A stretch of 64,000 nucleotides of DNA from Portibacter marinus (GTDB lineage: Bacteria > Bacteroidota > Bacteroidia > Chitinophagales > Saprospiraceae), in the NCBI RefSeq assembly GCF_021533195.1, contig NZ_JAJNKB010000003.1, positions 645,001 to 709,000 on the forward strand, given 5' to 3'. Positions 23,932-32,209 of the stretch are shown piece after piece. Within the stretch, counting starts at the first letter, position 1; every line of letters starts with the position of its first letter. Under the pieces are notes generated by a model. It ran no database searches, was not told the DNA's origin, and was given only the letters and a program-made list of their open reading frames with translations. The position numbers were made by a program, and so were the translations under genes.

Positions 23932-24936
23932 ATGATACACACATACTTTTATAGAATCTTTATGTTCATTGGGGTCTCGACGTTATGCTTTTCATGCACA
24001 AAAACCTGGATTAGTGATGAAACAGGCAAGGAATACGAAGAGTTCTTCATAGAAATGTGGGAAGACGTCGATGATAACTACATATTTTTTGATCAAAAAG
24101 AAATAGATTGGTCCCAGGAAAAGGAAAGTGCATTAAATAAATTGGATGCCAATTTAAGCCCGGAAGAAACATTCACTGTATTTAGTAAGGCCCTAGAATC
24201 TCTGGCCGACGGACATGTAAGTTTGTATACTCCGTTTAATACATGGAAGTATCATGAGCTTTATTTGGATTTCGAAAGCAACTATGATGAGGGTGTTGTT
24301 CAGCGGAATTATTTGAATAATATCAATGAGATAGGGCCGTTCACATATGATATCATGGAAGGCAATATTGGTTATCTTCGGTACTCCTCTTTTGGTCTTG
24401 ATATTGAAACATATCATCTTCAATACCTGCTGAATTATTTTGAGGAAACTAGTGGTTTGATCATTGATTTGAGAGATAACTTAGGTGGGGCCACAAGCAA
24501 TATTGATCAATTAATGGGCTTGATTTCACATGATAATACTAAAGTTGGAAATATTCATGTCAGTAACAGGGGTGGAGTCACGACTTCTGACTATCGACTT
24601 ACTAAGAAAGAAAATATTGAAAATTACGAACAGTCAATTGTAATTCTTACAAACCGAAAATGTTATTCTTCATGTAATGTATTTGTGGGTTTCGCTTCGC
24701 AATTCGATCAAGTACAAGTTATTGGCGATAGCACAGGCGGTGGGAGTGGAATTGCTACAGCTAAAGAGTTAGGCAACGGTTGGCAATATCGATTTTCATC
24801 TGGTAAAATAACCTTGGCAGATGGATTAGAAATTGAAAACGGAGTATCTCCGGATTTAGAAGTTTCTACTGATGCGACAGATGCTCAAGAAGGAAAAGAC
24901 GCTATTCTCGACCAGGCCTTAAATTTTCTTAGGTAG
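23932..24936 (+). CDS. S41 family C-terminal-processing-type serine peptidase, probable lipoprotein
   Basis: A 334-residue protein with a lipobox-like end of the signal sequence (LCFSC, Cys22). The fold shows LADGHVSLYT near residue 95, GNIGYLRYSSF, the S41 strand LIIDLRDNLGG, and NRKCYSSCNVFVGFA around residues 241-255, where the nucleophilic serine is expected (S246 or S247). IGDSTGGGSGIA and NGVSPDLEV follow. No PDZ domain is obvious, so it is closer to the tricorn/IRBP-like S41 branch than to CtpA. It probably works on the periplasmic or surface side. It is translated from the same unit as the barrel protein and overlaps the end of the convergent symporter gene by 8 bp. Confidence 0.8.
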   Translation: MIHTYFYRIFMFIGVSTLCFSCTKTWISDETGKEYEEFFIEMWEDVDDNYIFFDQKEIDWSQEKESALNKLDANLSPEETFTVFSKALESLADGHVSLYTPFNTWKYHELYLDFESNYDEGVVQRNYLNNINEIGPFTYDIMEGNIGYLRYSSFGLDIETYHLQYLLNYFEETSGLIIDLRDNLGGATSNIDQLMGLISHDNTKVGNIHVSNRGGVTTSDYRLTKKENIENYEQSIVILTNRKCYSSCNVFVGFASQFDQVQVIGDSTGGGSGIATAKELGNGWQYRFSSGKITLADGLEIENGVSPDLEVSTDATDAQEGKDAILDQALNFLR

Positions 24937-26287
24937 ATTTTAACTGATCAAAGTAAGCTTTAGCGGCTTCTTTCACCTTCGGAGCCAGCATCAGAGCACT
25001 CAGCATCGTAGGAAATGCCATTAGTGCATACATGCCATCTATAAATCCAATGATTGCACTTAATGATGCAACGGAGCCTGCTATGATCGATAGGATGTAA
25101 AACACATTAAAAATATTCTTATACTCTGCCCCAAATAGAAAACTAAAACATTTGGACCCATAATATGACAGAGAAAACATAGAGGTTAAAGAAAAGATCA
25201 AAATACATATCATAAGAATGTACTTGCCAATTACCGGGAGACCAATATCAAATGCATTCAAAGTAATATTGATACCACTGGTATCGGCGTTCTGCCAGCT
25301 GTTGGTGATGATAATGGCCAATGCAGTCATGGTACAAACGATGATGGTGTCGATAATAGGTCCCATCATGGCAATTAATCCTTCCCGGATGGGCTCATCA
25401 GTTTTAGCAGCTCCATGAGCCATCGGTGCGGTTCCAAGTCCGGCTTCATTGGAAAAGGCGGCCCGTCTGACACCAGCCACTATAATCGCTCCAACCACTC
25501 CTCCGGATACAGCATTGCCAGTAAAAGCATCCGTGAAAATTAAAGCAAAACAATCGTCAATCTGATTGAAGTTGGAAAGTATGATGTATAAAACGGTGAC
25601 AGTATATAACAATACCATAGCAGGCACCATTTTAGAGGCTACTTTGCCAATTCTCTTAATACCTCCAAAAATTACCAAAGCCACAAGACCTGCTAAAATC
25701 AATCCAAAGATTAAGTTGGTCATCCAACCCTGGGCAAGGCCCAGAGGTATGAATAAACTATCATTAAAAGCTGCAGTCAGTTGATTAGCATTAAAGATCG
25801 GCAGGGGGCCAAACATACCTGCTATACTGAATAATATGGCCAGAGGTTTCCAATGTTTTCCAAGACCTTCGGTGATAAAGTACATGGGCCCTCCTTGGAG
25901 CTCACCTTTAGAGTCTCGTCCACGATACATGACTGCTAGTGTACAGGTGAAAAATTTGGTACTTACTCCAACTAATGCGCTGATCCACATCCAGAACAGA
26001 GCTCCCGGTCCGCCCATTGTTATGGCAATGGCCACACCACTTATGTTTCCCATTCCGACGGTAGCGGCCAGTGCAGTAGACAATGCTTCGAAGTGGCTGA
26101 TGTCTCCCGCATCTTCCTCTTTATCGTATTTGCCTCGTAAGATATCGATGGCATGTCCTATATGGCGATAAGGTAAAAAAAGGATATAGATGCTGAAGAA
26201 TAAACCTCCGCCGACCAGTACAATGAGTAGTGGCATGCCCCACATTGCATTTCCGAAACCAACCAGAATTCCTTCAAGTAAATCCAT
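24929..26287 (-). CDS. AGCS-family sodium:alanine (amino acid) symporter
   Basis: The protein has 452 residues from the ATG at 26287; a TTG four codons earlier is possible but less likely. About ten or eleven hydrophobic helices are present. Family landmarks are GNAMWGMPLL at the N-terminus, FEALSTALAATVGMGNISGVA, the signature region GGPGALFWMW, and RRAAFSNEAGLGTAPMAHGAAKT. AGCS proteins import alanine or glycine with Na+ across the inner membrane. It is the converging partner of the S41 peptidase gene and divergent from the ABC permease genes (75 bp between starts). Confidence 0.92.
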   Translation of the reverse strand: MDLLEGILVGFGNAMWGMPLLIVLVGGGLFFSIYILFLPYRHIGHAIDILRGKYDKEEDAGDISHFEALSTALAATVGMGNISGVAIAITMGGPGALFWMWISALVGVSTKFFTCTLAVMYRGRDSKGELQGGPMYFITEGLGKHWKPLAILFSIAGMFGPLPIFNANQLTAAFNDSLFIPLGLAQGWMTNLIFGLILAGLVALVIFGGIKRIGKVASKMVPAMVLLYTVTVLYIILSNFNQIDDCFALIFTDAFTGNAVSGGVVGAIIVAGVRRAAFSNEAGLGTAPMAHGAAKTDEPIREGLIAMMGPIIDTIIVCTMTALAIIITNSWQNADTSGINITLNAFDIGLPVIGKYILMICILIFSLTSMFSLSYYGSKCFSFLFGAEYKNIFNVFYILSIIAGSVASLSAIIGFIDGMYALMAFPTMLSALMLAPKVKEAAKAYFDQLKST

Positions 26288-26362
26288 CTGAGCGATCAAG
26301 ATAATAAATCTTTGTTCTTTATACTCTAATCTTTACACATTCACAGCTATCTTTATTCTGCA

Positions 26363-27478
26363 ATGCTAAATTCCATTTTCAAAAAGCTTTTGGGAGGGCT
26401 GGTCAGTCTTCTTCTTATTTCAGTTCTGATCTTTTTGCTATCGAAGGCCGTGCCAGGCGATCCTGTAAACCTGGCTTTAGGCGTAAGTTCAGAGTCTGAG
26501 ATCAATATGAACTATCAGGAAGAGTACGAACGCAAAAAAAGAGAGCTCAAACTGCATCTACCTTATTTTTATTTTTCATTCTTGCCTTATAATTTTCCTG
26601 CTAATCTGCAGATGCAAGGCAGCTTGATTGACATTAGGAATAAACGCCGAAGTTTGATGGAGGAATCTAATTTGGCCTTTCCAAAATTCCATTGGAACGG
26701 AACCGAGAACCAGTATCACAATTGGCTGTTTAGCTCATCGGTTTCCTTGCAGGATGGCAAGCCTGTTCGATATAAAATAGGTCGTGCTATTGTCTGGACT
26801 CTATTCTTAGTAGTGGTAAGTGTTTTTTTTAGTTACAGTTTGGGCATTTTAATGGGTCTTTTTCTTTCAGGTCTGTCCAATCAAAAGCTGCGTTCCTGGT
26901 TAGAAGCTATCCTTATTGCGTTATATGCCATACCGGTTTTTTGGATGGCTACCCTATTACTGGTTTTCTTCACCACCAGTGAGTATGGAACGTGGACCAA
27001 CATTTTTCCTTCTGTTGGCCTGGCGCCCATTGACCTTGGAGAGCCATGGTATGTAAGAATCGGCAAGTTTGGAGCACAACTCATCTTACCATGTTTTGTC
27101 CTGGTATTACATAACCTGGCATTTTTAAGCATGTTGACCAAAAGGAATCTCGATAAAAACAAGCGCCTGGGTTTTGTAACTACATCAAAGGTCTTTGGTT
27201 TTGGTGAAAAAGAAATTATTTTTAAGGAGGTTTTGCCTCTGAGTTTAATTCCACTAATCACCTCTGTCAGTTCAGCCATACCTTCAGCTGTGGGTGGATC
27301 TTTGGTGGTAGAAATTATTTTTAATATTCCGGGGATGGGCCGATTACTTTACACTTCTATAATGACGTATGACTGGCCAGTGGTATTTCCCATCGTTCTT
27401 TTAATTGCAATCATAACCTATATATCATTTTTCCTCGCAGATATTTTATATAGAATAGCAGATCCGAGAATTAGATGA
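26363..27478 (+). CDS. Oligopeptide-type ABC transporter permease (DppB/OppB-like)
   Basis: A 371-residue inner-membrane permease with an N-terminal helix ending in SKAVPGDPV, the conserved entry of DppB/OppB. A long extracytoplasmic insert (about residues 45-150) is larger than in E. coli DppB. Five helices follow, with an EAA-like loop at TTSKVFGFGEKEIIFKEVLPLSL and the terminal EIIFNIPGMGRLLYTSI. With the next gene (4-bp ATGA overlap) it forms a permease heterodimer for peptides or nickel-like solutes. No ATPase and no binding protein are encoded nearby. Confidence 0.88.
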   Translation: MLNSIFKKLLGGLVSLLLISVLIFLLSKAVPGDPVNLALGVSSESEINMNYQEEYERKKRELKLHLPYFYFSFLPYNFPANLQMQGSLIDIRNKRRSLMEESNLAFPKFHWNGTENQYHNWLFSSSVSLQDGKPVRYKIGRAIVWTLFLVVVSVFFSYSLGILMGLFLSGLSNQKLRSWLEAILIALYAIPVFWMATLLLVFFTTSEYGTWTNIFPSVGLAPIDLGEPWYVRIGKFGAQLILPCFVLVLHNLAFLSMLTKRNLDKNKRLGFVTTSKVFGFGEKEIIFKEVLPLSLIPLITSVSSAIPSAVGGSLVVEIIFNIPGMGRLLYTSIMTYDWPVVFPIVLLIAIITYISFFLADILYRIADPRIR

Positions 27479-28551
27479 GAGGTAGAAAGATAGCGATATG
27501 GGTCATCATAGGATATCTTGCGATTGCTTTGTTCCATCCATTTATTGCCAATGACAAACCCATTGTCTGCAAAATAAATGAACGACTTTATTATCCCATT
27601 TTTGATGATCAACCGATTGATTTATCTGCTTCGGAATGGAAAGTTATGGCTTTGATACCTTACTCTGCTTCGACCATTGATACAAAAGCCAGTTTTCAGC
27701 CACCCTTTAAAAGTAATCATATATTAGGAACGGACATCTTAGGCAGAGATACGCTTGCTGGTATTTTTAAGGGCACGGAAATTGCCGTAAAGATTGGGTT
27801 TATCTCAGTTTTTTTAGCCACTTTTCTGGCTTTGATCATTGGGCTTTCTGTTTCGTATTTAAAAAGATTTCCTATTCGGCTAAGTAGAATCCAATTTGTC
27901 ATTATTATATTGAGTTTTCTGTTCTTGGTGTACTATTCCTGGATATCCATGTTCAAGGGCTTTTTATTTTTTATGGTTCCGTTGCTTGGTCTTTTGATGG
28001 TCAATGGTATTCTTGCGTGGTTGATTCCGCACAAATGGAAAACGATGAATTTACCTATAGACGTTTTCTATCTAAGGTTAGTGGAAGCCATGAAAGCTAT
28101 TCCCGGGCTCATTTTTGTTTTGATGTGTGTCAGCCTTTTTAATGAATTTTCGGTAAGCGGGTTGACGCTGATTCTTGCTTTTTTAATGTGGCCTTCTATT
28201 TCGCGATTTATAAGAGCTGAATCTATGAAAATACTGGTGCAGGACTACATTACTGCAGCCAGGGCTTATGGTGCTTCAGGTTTTAGGATACTGCTTCGTC
28301 ATGTGCTGCCTAAGCTATTTACTTCTTTGTCCGTTATTATTGCTTTTAGCATCTCTTCGGCCATCATTATTGAGTCTACACTTTCCTTTATCGGATTAGG
28401 AGTGCCCATCGAACAGGTCAGTTGGGGATCATTGCTTAAAGAAGCCCAGCGCAACATTTCGGCCTGGTGGTTAGCTGTCTTTCCAGGTTTGGCCTTATTT
28501 ATATTGATTTTGTGCTTGAATATTGTGGGAGAGAAGAAAGTGGTGGACTAA
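27475..28551 (+). CDS. Oligopeptide-type ABC transporter permease (DppC/OppC-like)
   Basis: A 358-residue partner permease. The N-terminal helix (GYLAIALFHPFIAND) is followed by an extended extracytoplasmic section (residues 28-80), the hallmark HILGTDILGRD, and the EAA loop AARAYGASGFRILLRHVLPKL before the last helices. An extra hydrophobic insertion (about 135-175) is longer than in enterobacterial DppC. Its start overlaps the DppB-like gene by 4 bp; its end overlaps the convergent lipoprotein gene by 4 bp. ATP-binding subunits must be encoded elsewhere. Confidence 0.88.
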   Translation: MRGRKIAIWVIIGYLAIALFHPFIANDKPIVCKINERLYYPIFDDQPIDLSASEWKVMALIPYSASTIDTKASFQPPFKSNHILGTDILGRDTLAGIFKGTEIAVKIGFISVFLATFLALIIGLSVSYLKRFPIRLSRIQFVIIILSFLFLVYYSWISMFKGFLFFMVPLLGLLMVNGILAWLIPHKWKTMNLPIDVFYLRLVEAMKAIPGLIFVLMCVSLFNEFSVSGLTLILAFLMWPSISRFIRAESMKILVQDYITAARAYGASGFRILLRHVLPKLFTSLSVIIAFSISSAIIIESTLSFIGLGVPIEQVSWGSLLKEAQRNISAWWLAVFPGLALFILILCLNIVGEKKVVD

Positions 28552-28748
28552 TTACCCATTCTTTTACGCATTTTTTTTCCAAAAAGGCTCGAGTCTCCCC
28601 TCTTGGTGCTTAATTCGCCTTTTCGATTAGTCTTCGGTCCCATACCTTCATTTAACTCACAGCCTACCTTTGGAGAACACGCAGAAAAGGTAGCTCCTCC
28701 AAGGGTTAGGAACAAAAACATGGTAAGACAAAAGATTAATTTTTTCAT
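28548..28748 (-). CDS. Small basic lipoprotein
   Basis: The protein has 66 residues from the ATG at 28748; an ATG at 28760 would add MYKA and is also possible. It begins KKLIFCLTMFLFLTLGGA and has a lipobox-like FSAC. The mature part of about 43 residues is glycine-, lysine- and arginine-rich and ends SSLFGKKMRKRMGN. Proteins with this shape (lipobox, then a basic tail with KxxxSSLF) recur in Bacteroidota, but no function is known to me. Convergent with the DppC-like gene, overlapping by 4 bp. Confidence 0.6.
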   Translation of the reverse strand: MKKLIFCLTMFLFLTLGGATFSACSPKVGCELNEGMGPKTNRKGELSTKRGDSSLFGKKMRKRMGN

Positions 28749-28800
28749 CGCTTTATACAATAATAGACAGATAATTAACGCTTTACCCCATCAATATAGT

Positions 28801-28842
28801 GTCTTTTTTGCGCAAAAGCCCATAAATAGGGGCTTTAAAGAC
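28801..28842. repeat. Interrupted inverted repeat upstream of the HU promoter
   Basis: AAAGCCC at 28815-28821 pairs with GGGCTTT at 28830-28836 across an 8-nt loop. An outer pair GTCTTT / AAAGAC (28801-28806 and 28837-28842) encloses it with an 8-nt bulge. No gene ends here on either strand, so a terminator role is unlikely. It lies 21 bp upstream of the HU -33 element and could be an operator or cruciform (inference). Confidence 0.45.
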
Positions 28843-28862
28843 GAAAAAAATACTTATTTTAG

Positions 28863-28892
28863 TTGTATGAGGTTATTTATTATATATATTTG
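28863..28892 (+). promoter_or_regulatory. Bacteroidota-type promoter for HU
   Basis: TTG at 28863-28865, exactly 19 bp, then TATATTTG at 28885-28892. Transcription would start near 28898, about 33 nt before the HU start codon. A strongly expressed gene is expected and the match is perfect. Confidence 0.85.
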
Positions 28893-28930
28893 CCTCACTT
28901 ATAGATTTATTCACCTTAAAAAAAGTTGAC

Positions 28931-29203
28931 ATGAACAAGGGAGATTTAACTAATTCAGTAGCAAGTGCTGCTGGAATTTCAAAAGCACAGGCTGCAGATG
29001 CAGTAAATGCTGTATTTGATAGCATCGAAGATGCATTGAAAAGCGGAGACAAAGCTGCTTTTGTAGGATTTGGAACATTTTCAGTTTCTAAAAGAGCTGC
29101 TAGAGATGGAAGAAACCCTGCAACTGGGAAAACAATCAAGATTCCTGCAAAGAACGTAGTAAAGTTCAAAGCTGGAAAAGCATTGGGTGACGCAGTAAAC
29201 TAA
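28931..29203 (+). CDS. hup: HU-type DNA-binding protein
   Basis: A 90-residue histone-like protein, the standard HU length. The N-terminus MNKGDLTNSVASAAGISKAQA forms the helical dimer core. The segment FVGFGTFSVSKRAARDGRNPATGKTI is the family signature leading into the DNA-embracing arm, with a conserved proline in NPATG. It bends and compacts DNA in the nucleoid. The gene is monocistronic: it has its own perfect promoter upstream and a strong intrinsic terminator 28 bp after the stop. A second, more divergent HU/IHF-like gene lies at 56306. Confidence 0.95.
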   Translation: MNKGDLTNSVASAAGISKAQAADAVNAVFDSIEDALKSGDKAAFVGFGTFSVSKRAARDGRNPATGKTIKIPAKNVVKFKAGKALGDAVN

Positions 29204-29230
29204 GTTACTTTAGTTAACCAAAAAAACAAG

Positions 29231-29261
29231 GCTGCTCGAGAAATCGAGCAGCTTTTTTTTT
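29231..29261 (+). terminator. Intrinsic terminator of HU
   Basis: A 9-bp perfect stem, GCTGCTCGA / TCGAGCAGC (29231-29239 and 29244-29252), with a GAAA tetraloop, followed by nine T residues at 29253-29261. Confidence 0.95.
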
Positions 29262-29521
29262 GGCTATAGATAAAGTGCTTTATGAGGACTTTGAATTAAA
29301 CTCGACTAAGAATCGAAGGGAGTCAAACTGAATGGTGAGGTCTTAACTCCTGAGCTCTGGCTTGAACCCGGATGTACTATAGTAAGGCTCAAACTAAAGT
29401 TTGCGGTCATGCTGATATCGGTAATTCCTCTTTTTCTGGAACAACTTTTGGACTGATCTTAAAACTTAATGGTTAAACAAGAGTTTAGTGATACATTTGC
29501 CGTTCATAAGAGAAAATATAA
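29262..29521. other. Intergenic region upstream of the trans-sulfuration gene
   Basis: No gene, repeat or clear riboswitch is visible in the 260 bp between the HU terminator and the next start. The only supported element is TACATTTG at 29492-29499, a TAnnTTTG match 22 bp before the ATG, without a TTG at the usual distance. If it is the promoter, the leader is only about 15 nt long and has no room for a SAM riboswitch. Confidence 0.5.
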
Positions 29522-30667
29522 ATGAAATTTAATACCAAAGTAATACACGCAGGCATCGAACCTGATCCATCAACCGGAGCCATTATGACTCCCATCTTTC
29601 AGACTTCCACCTATGTCCAGAATGCACCTGGCGATCATAAGGGTTATGAGTATGCCAGAACGCAAAATCCGACAAGGAAAGCGTTGGAAGATAATTTGGC
29701 AGCTCTGGAAAATGGAAAGGGAGCAATATGTTACAGCAGCGGCCTTGCTGCCATGGACGCTATTCTAAAGATGCTGAATCCAGGTGATGAAATCATCTCG
29801 ACCAATGATTTGTACGGAGGCTCCTACCGATTGATGACCAAATTGTTTTCTAAGTACGGTATTAAGATGAAGTTTCTGGATTTGCAGGAAGCCTCAGTCA
29901 TACAACAACACGTTACTGAAAAAACAAAATTGATCTGGATAGAAACCCCTACTAATCCCATGTTAAATGTAGTAGATATCAAAGCCATCTGCGACTTTGC
30001 CATTTCTAAATCAATCTGGACTTGTATAGACAATACTTTTGCTACTCCTTACTTGCAAACACCATTAGATCTGGGAGCGACGATGGTCTTGCATTCTGCC
30101 ACAAAATACCTGGGAGGACATTCAGATGTCATTCATGGTTGTGTGGTGACAAGTGATGAAGGCATTTACAATGAACTGAAATTTATTCAAAATGCGGCAG
30201 GAGCAGTGCCCGGACCACAAGATTGTTTCTTAGTATTAAGAGGGATCAAAACACTCCATTTACGTGTAGAAAGGTCTTGCCAAAATGCAGAATCCATCGC
30301 ACACTTTTTGAAAAACCACGAAAAAGTATCAAAAGTATATTGGCCCGGATTTGAAGACCATCCCAACCATGAAATCGCTAAAAAACAAATGAAGCATTTT
30401 GGTGGTATGGTTTCTTTCGATTTAGTCTCTAACACGGAAGAAAGTGCCAATAGGGTCATGAGCAACACTCATTTCTTCTCATTGGCTGAGTCCCTTGGAG
30501 GTGTAGAATCACTAATAGGCCATCCTGCCAGTATGACCCATGCTTCCATACCTAAAGTAGAGCGACTGAAAGTAGGACTAACAGATTCCTTGATTAGACT
30601 AAGTGTTGGTGTGGAAGATATTGCAGACTTGAAAGCCGATCTTAATAATGCATTGGAAAAAGTTTAA
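29522..30667 (+). CDS. Cys/Met metabolism PLP enzyme (cystathionine gamma-synthase / lyase type)
   Basis: A 381-residue fold-type I PLP enzyme. Landmarks are YEYARTQNPTRKALE, ENGKGAICYSSGLAAM (phosphate-binding turn), STNDLYGGSYRL, the WIETPTNP motif, the PLP aspartate in CIDNTFATPYLQ, and the Schiff-base lysine in HSATKYLGGHSD. The C-terminal SLGGVESLIGHPASMTHAS is typical. These enzymes make or split cystathionine in methionine/cysteine interconversion. Synthase (MetB), gamma-lyase and beta-lyase (MetC) forms cannot be separated safely by eye, so no symbol is given. It is monocistronic as far as visible. Confidence 0.9.
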   Translation: MKFNTKVIHAGIEPDPSTGAIMTPIFQTSTYVQNAPGDHKGYEYARTQNPTRKALEDNLAALENGKGAICYSSGLAAMDAILKMLNPGDEIISTNDLYGGSYRLMTKLFSKYGIKMKFLDLQEASVIQQHVTEKTKLIWIETPTNPMLNVVDIKAICDFAISKSIWTCIDNTFATPYLQTPLDLGATMVLHSATKYLGGHSDVIHGCVVTSDEGIYNELKFIQNAAGAVPGPQDCFLVLRGIKTLHLRVERSCQNAESIAHFLKNHEKVSKVYWPGFEDHPNHEIAKKQMKHFGGMVSFDLVSNTEESANRVMSNTHFFSLAESLGGVESLIGHPASMTHASIPKVERLKVGLTDSLIRLSVGVEDIADLKADLNNALEKV

Positions 30668-30754
30668 CTGTACAAAACAATTTGCCCCCATTTTCACTTT
30701 AAAAAGTGATTAAAAAACAATATATTCAGCAACTTCACTAAAAACGATTAAAAC

Positions 30755-31324
30755 ATGATGAATAGTAACGAAGTCTTAGACAGACTTAAAGCAGGAAACG
30801 AAAGATTTGTAGTTGATAAATTAGATGCAAAATTGCAGGATAGCTCAAGAAGAAGCTCGCTCACGGGAGGTCAGGAGCCTTATGCTATAGTACTAAGCTG
30901 TGCCGACAGTAGAGTAGTACCTGAATTGGCATTTGATACCGGATTAGGTGAAATATTCGTTGTCCGTGTCGCAGGAAATATTGCCAATTCATCATCTATT
31001 GCAAGTATAGAATATGCCGTCGCTCATATCGGGTCACCTGTGATTGTGGTGCTAGGCCATGAAAGTTGTGGTGCAGTTACCGCTGCTGTTGGCGGAGGAG
31101 ATAATGGCTATAATTTAAACCATCTCTTAGGACACATCACACCCGCGATTGCTGCATCTGATGATGATGCATCAGTCAATGATGTGGTAAAGAAAAATGC
31201 TCAATTAACTGCGGAAGAGTTAAAATCACGATCAGCAATCATAAGAGATGCCGTGAATAGTGGCAAGTTAAAAATTGTTCCTGCTTACTATAATCTTGGT
31301 TCCGGGAAAGTCGATTTTCTATAA
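30755..31324 (+). CDS. Beta-class carbonic anhydrase
   Basis: A 189-residue zinc enzyme hydrating CO2 to bicarbonate. The zinc ligands are C49 (SCADSR, with D51 and R53 as the catalytic pair), H102 and C105 (LGHESCGAV). No signal peptide is seen, so it is cytoplasmic. Two ATG codons (30755 and 30758) are adjacent; either is possible. The window also encodes a gamma-class enzyme at 13168, so two unrelated carbonic anhydrase folds are present. A hairpin follows 20 bp after the stop. Confidence 0.93.
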   Translation: MMNSNEVLDRLKAGNERFVVDKLDAKLQDSSRRSSLTGGQEPYAIVLSCADSRVVPELAFDTGLGEIFVVRVAGNIANSSSIASIEYAVAHIGSPVIVVLGHESCGAVTAAVGGGDNGYNLNHLLGHITPAIAASDDDASVNDVVKKNAQLTAEELKSRSAIIRDAVNSGKLKIVPAYYNLGSGKVDFL

Positions 31325-31335
31325 TTGGATTAAAA

Positions 31336-31362
31336 TAAAAAAAGGAGTGAATGATTCACTCC
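31336..31362. terminator. Intrinsic terminator, probably bidirectional
   Basis: The perfect 8-bp stem GGAGTGAA / TTCACTCC (31344-31351 and 31355-31362) has a TGA loop. A run of A residues to the left gives the minus strand a U-tract; on the plus strand only TT follows. It lies between the convergent carbonic anhydrase and barrel-protein genes. Confidence 0.7.
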
Positions 31363-31395
31363 TTATAATCAGCTGCAAATGCAGTCTGTGCTATG

Positions 31396-31426
31396 AAAAC
31401 TAATATCTGCTTCAGATATTAGTTTT
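31396..31426. terminator. 14-bp perfect hairpin at the end of the barrel-protein gene
   Basis: AAAACTAATATCTG (31396-31409) and its exact complement (31413-31426) flank a 3-nt loop. On the minus strand it directly abuts the stop codon of the barrel gene and ends in TTTT. It forms a tandem pair with the hairpin at 31344-31362. Confidence 0.75.
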
Positions 31427-31942
31427 CTATATGCGATAGAATACAGCAACCTCACCTGTTACTGTTATGATTTGCAATATATCATAAGAGCCTACACCTC
31501 CCATAACATTCAGACTTAATCTTTTTCCCATACTGATGTCCGTTCCTACACCGAAACCATTATTGATGGTGTAATCTTTTTCAATGGTTCGGCCCGAGGA
31601 TTGACCCGTGTCATAATCATATCCTTCATATTCATATTTTGAGTAGTACAGACTGTTGGATTGATAGAGATAAAGATTGGCTTTTTGATTTTCAATTATT
31701 TCGTATTTCAAAATAAGTCCGAGAGACAGATTGATATCACTCTCATATTTGATGCCACCAAATATCAATTGTACTCCCACTTTCTCCGGGAAATACTGAT
31801 AAGATAAACCATATCCAGATGTTGCACCGGCTGCTAAACCGATACCATGTTTAAATTCTTTACTAGACGCTGAGGTTGTTTGAGCACTTATTCCAAGGGT
31901 AAAAGCAAATAATGCTGCGATGATTGACAATTTCGTTTTCAC
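31427..31942 (-). CDS. Small outer-membrane beta-barrel protein
   Basis: A 171-residue protein with a signal peptide (MKTKLSIIAALFAFTLGISAQ, cleavage after residue 20). The mature chain has alternating amphipathic strands rich in Y, G and S (GIGLAAGATSGYGLSYQYF, VGVQLIFGGIKYE). It ends in VAVFYRI, a terminal aromatic strand suited to the outer-membrane insertion machinery. No named family is recognised, and it could be structural or a small porin. The gene is divergent from the helicase gene (267 bp) and carries two tandem hairpins at its 3' end, suggesting high expression. Confidence 0.72.
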   Translation of the reverse strand: MKTKLSIIAALFAFTLGISAQTTSASSKEFKHGIGLAAGATSGYGLSYQYFPEKVGVQLIFGGIKYESDINLSLGLILKYEIIENQKANLYLYQSNSLYYSKYEYEGYDYDTGQSSGRTIEKDYTINNGFGVGTDISMGKRLSLNVMGGVGSYDILQIITVTGEVAVFYRI

Positions 31943-31967
31943 AACTTATTAATTTTAATTTATACCA

Positions 31968-31975
31968 CAAATTTA
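31968..31975 (-). promoter_or_regulatory. Possible -7 element of the barrel-protein gene
   Basis: The minus strand reads TAAATTTG (TAnnTTTG), 25 bp upstream of the start at 31942. A TTG at the expected distance is missing. Confidence 0.4.
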
Positions 31976-32173
31976 AGGGCAGTCACTGCGGCGATTTTAT
32001 CCAAAAAAGCTTTTTATATGCAATTTTATACTATATGTATAAAACATAATGTCGTCGTAATGGCATCCTGCCCAAGGTTGCATTGCCCAATACCTTCGAA
32101 GCAATCGGAACACATCTATCCGATATTCGCAACATTCACAAGCCCGCGAACATATATTTAAAGTAATAATCTG

Positions 32174-32181
32174 TACCTTTG
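32174..32181 (+). promoter_or_regulatory. Possible -7 element of the helicase gene
   Basis: TACCTTTG at 32174-32181 matches TAnnTTTG and lies 28 bp before the ATG at 32210. No TTG is present 19 bp upstream. The remaining spacer from 31976 to 32173 holds only a short AT-rich palindrome at 32024-32044. Confidence 0.45.
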
Positions 32182-32209
32182 CGGGTCAAGTTTTTCAAGC
32201 GAATTGCAA

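Noticed and set aside
28603-28929. 108-residue plus-strand frame upstream of HU
   Set aside because: It runs antisense through the small lipoprotein gene and then through the HU promoter and leader; the lipoprotein frame is the better supported one.
29262-29521. Possible SAM or other riboswitch before the trans-sulfuration gene
   Set aside because: No aptamer pattern could be recognised, and the best -7 element lies only 22 bp before the ATG, leaving no leader for a riboswitch.
32020-32123. 34-residue minus-strand frame in the spacer before the helicase gene
   Set aside because: Short, no family, no promoter or ribosome-site support, and in a non-coding spacer with AT-rich palindrome.
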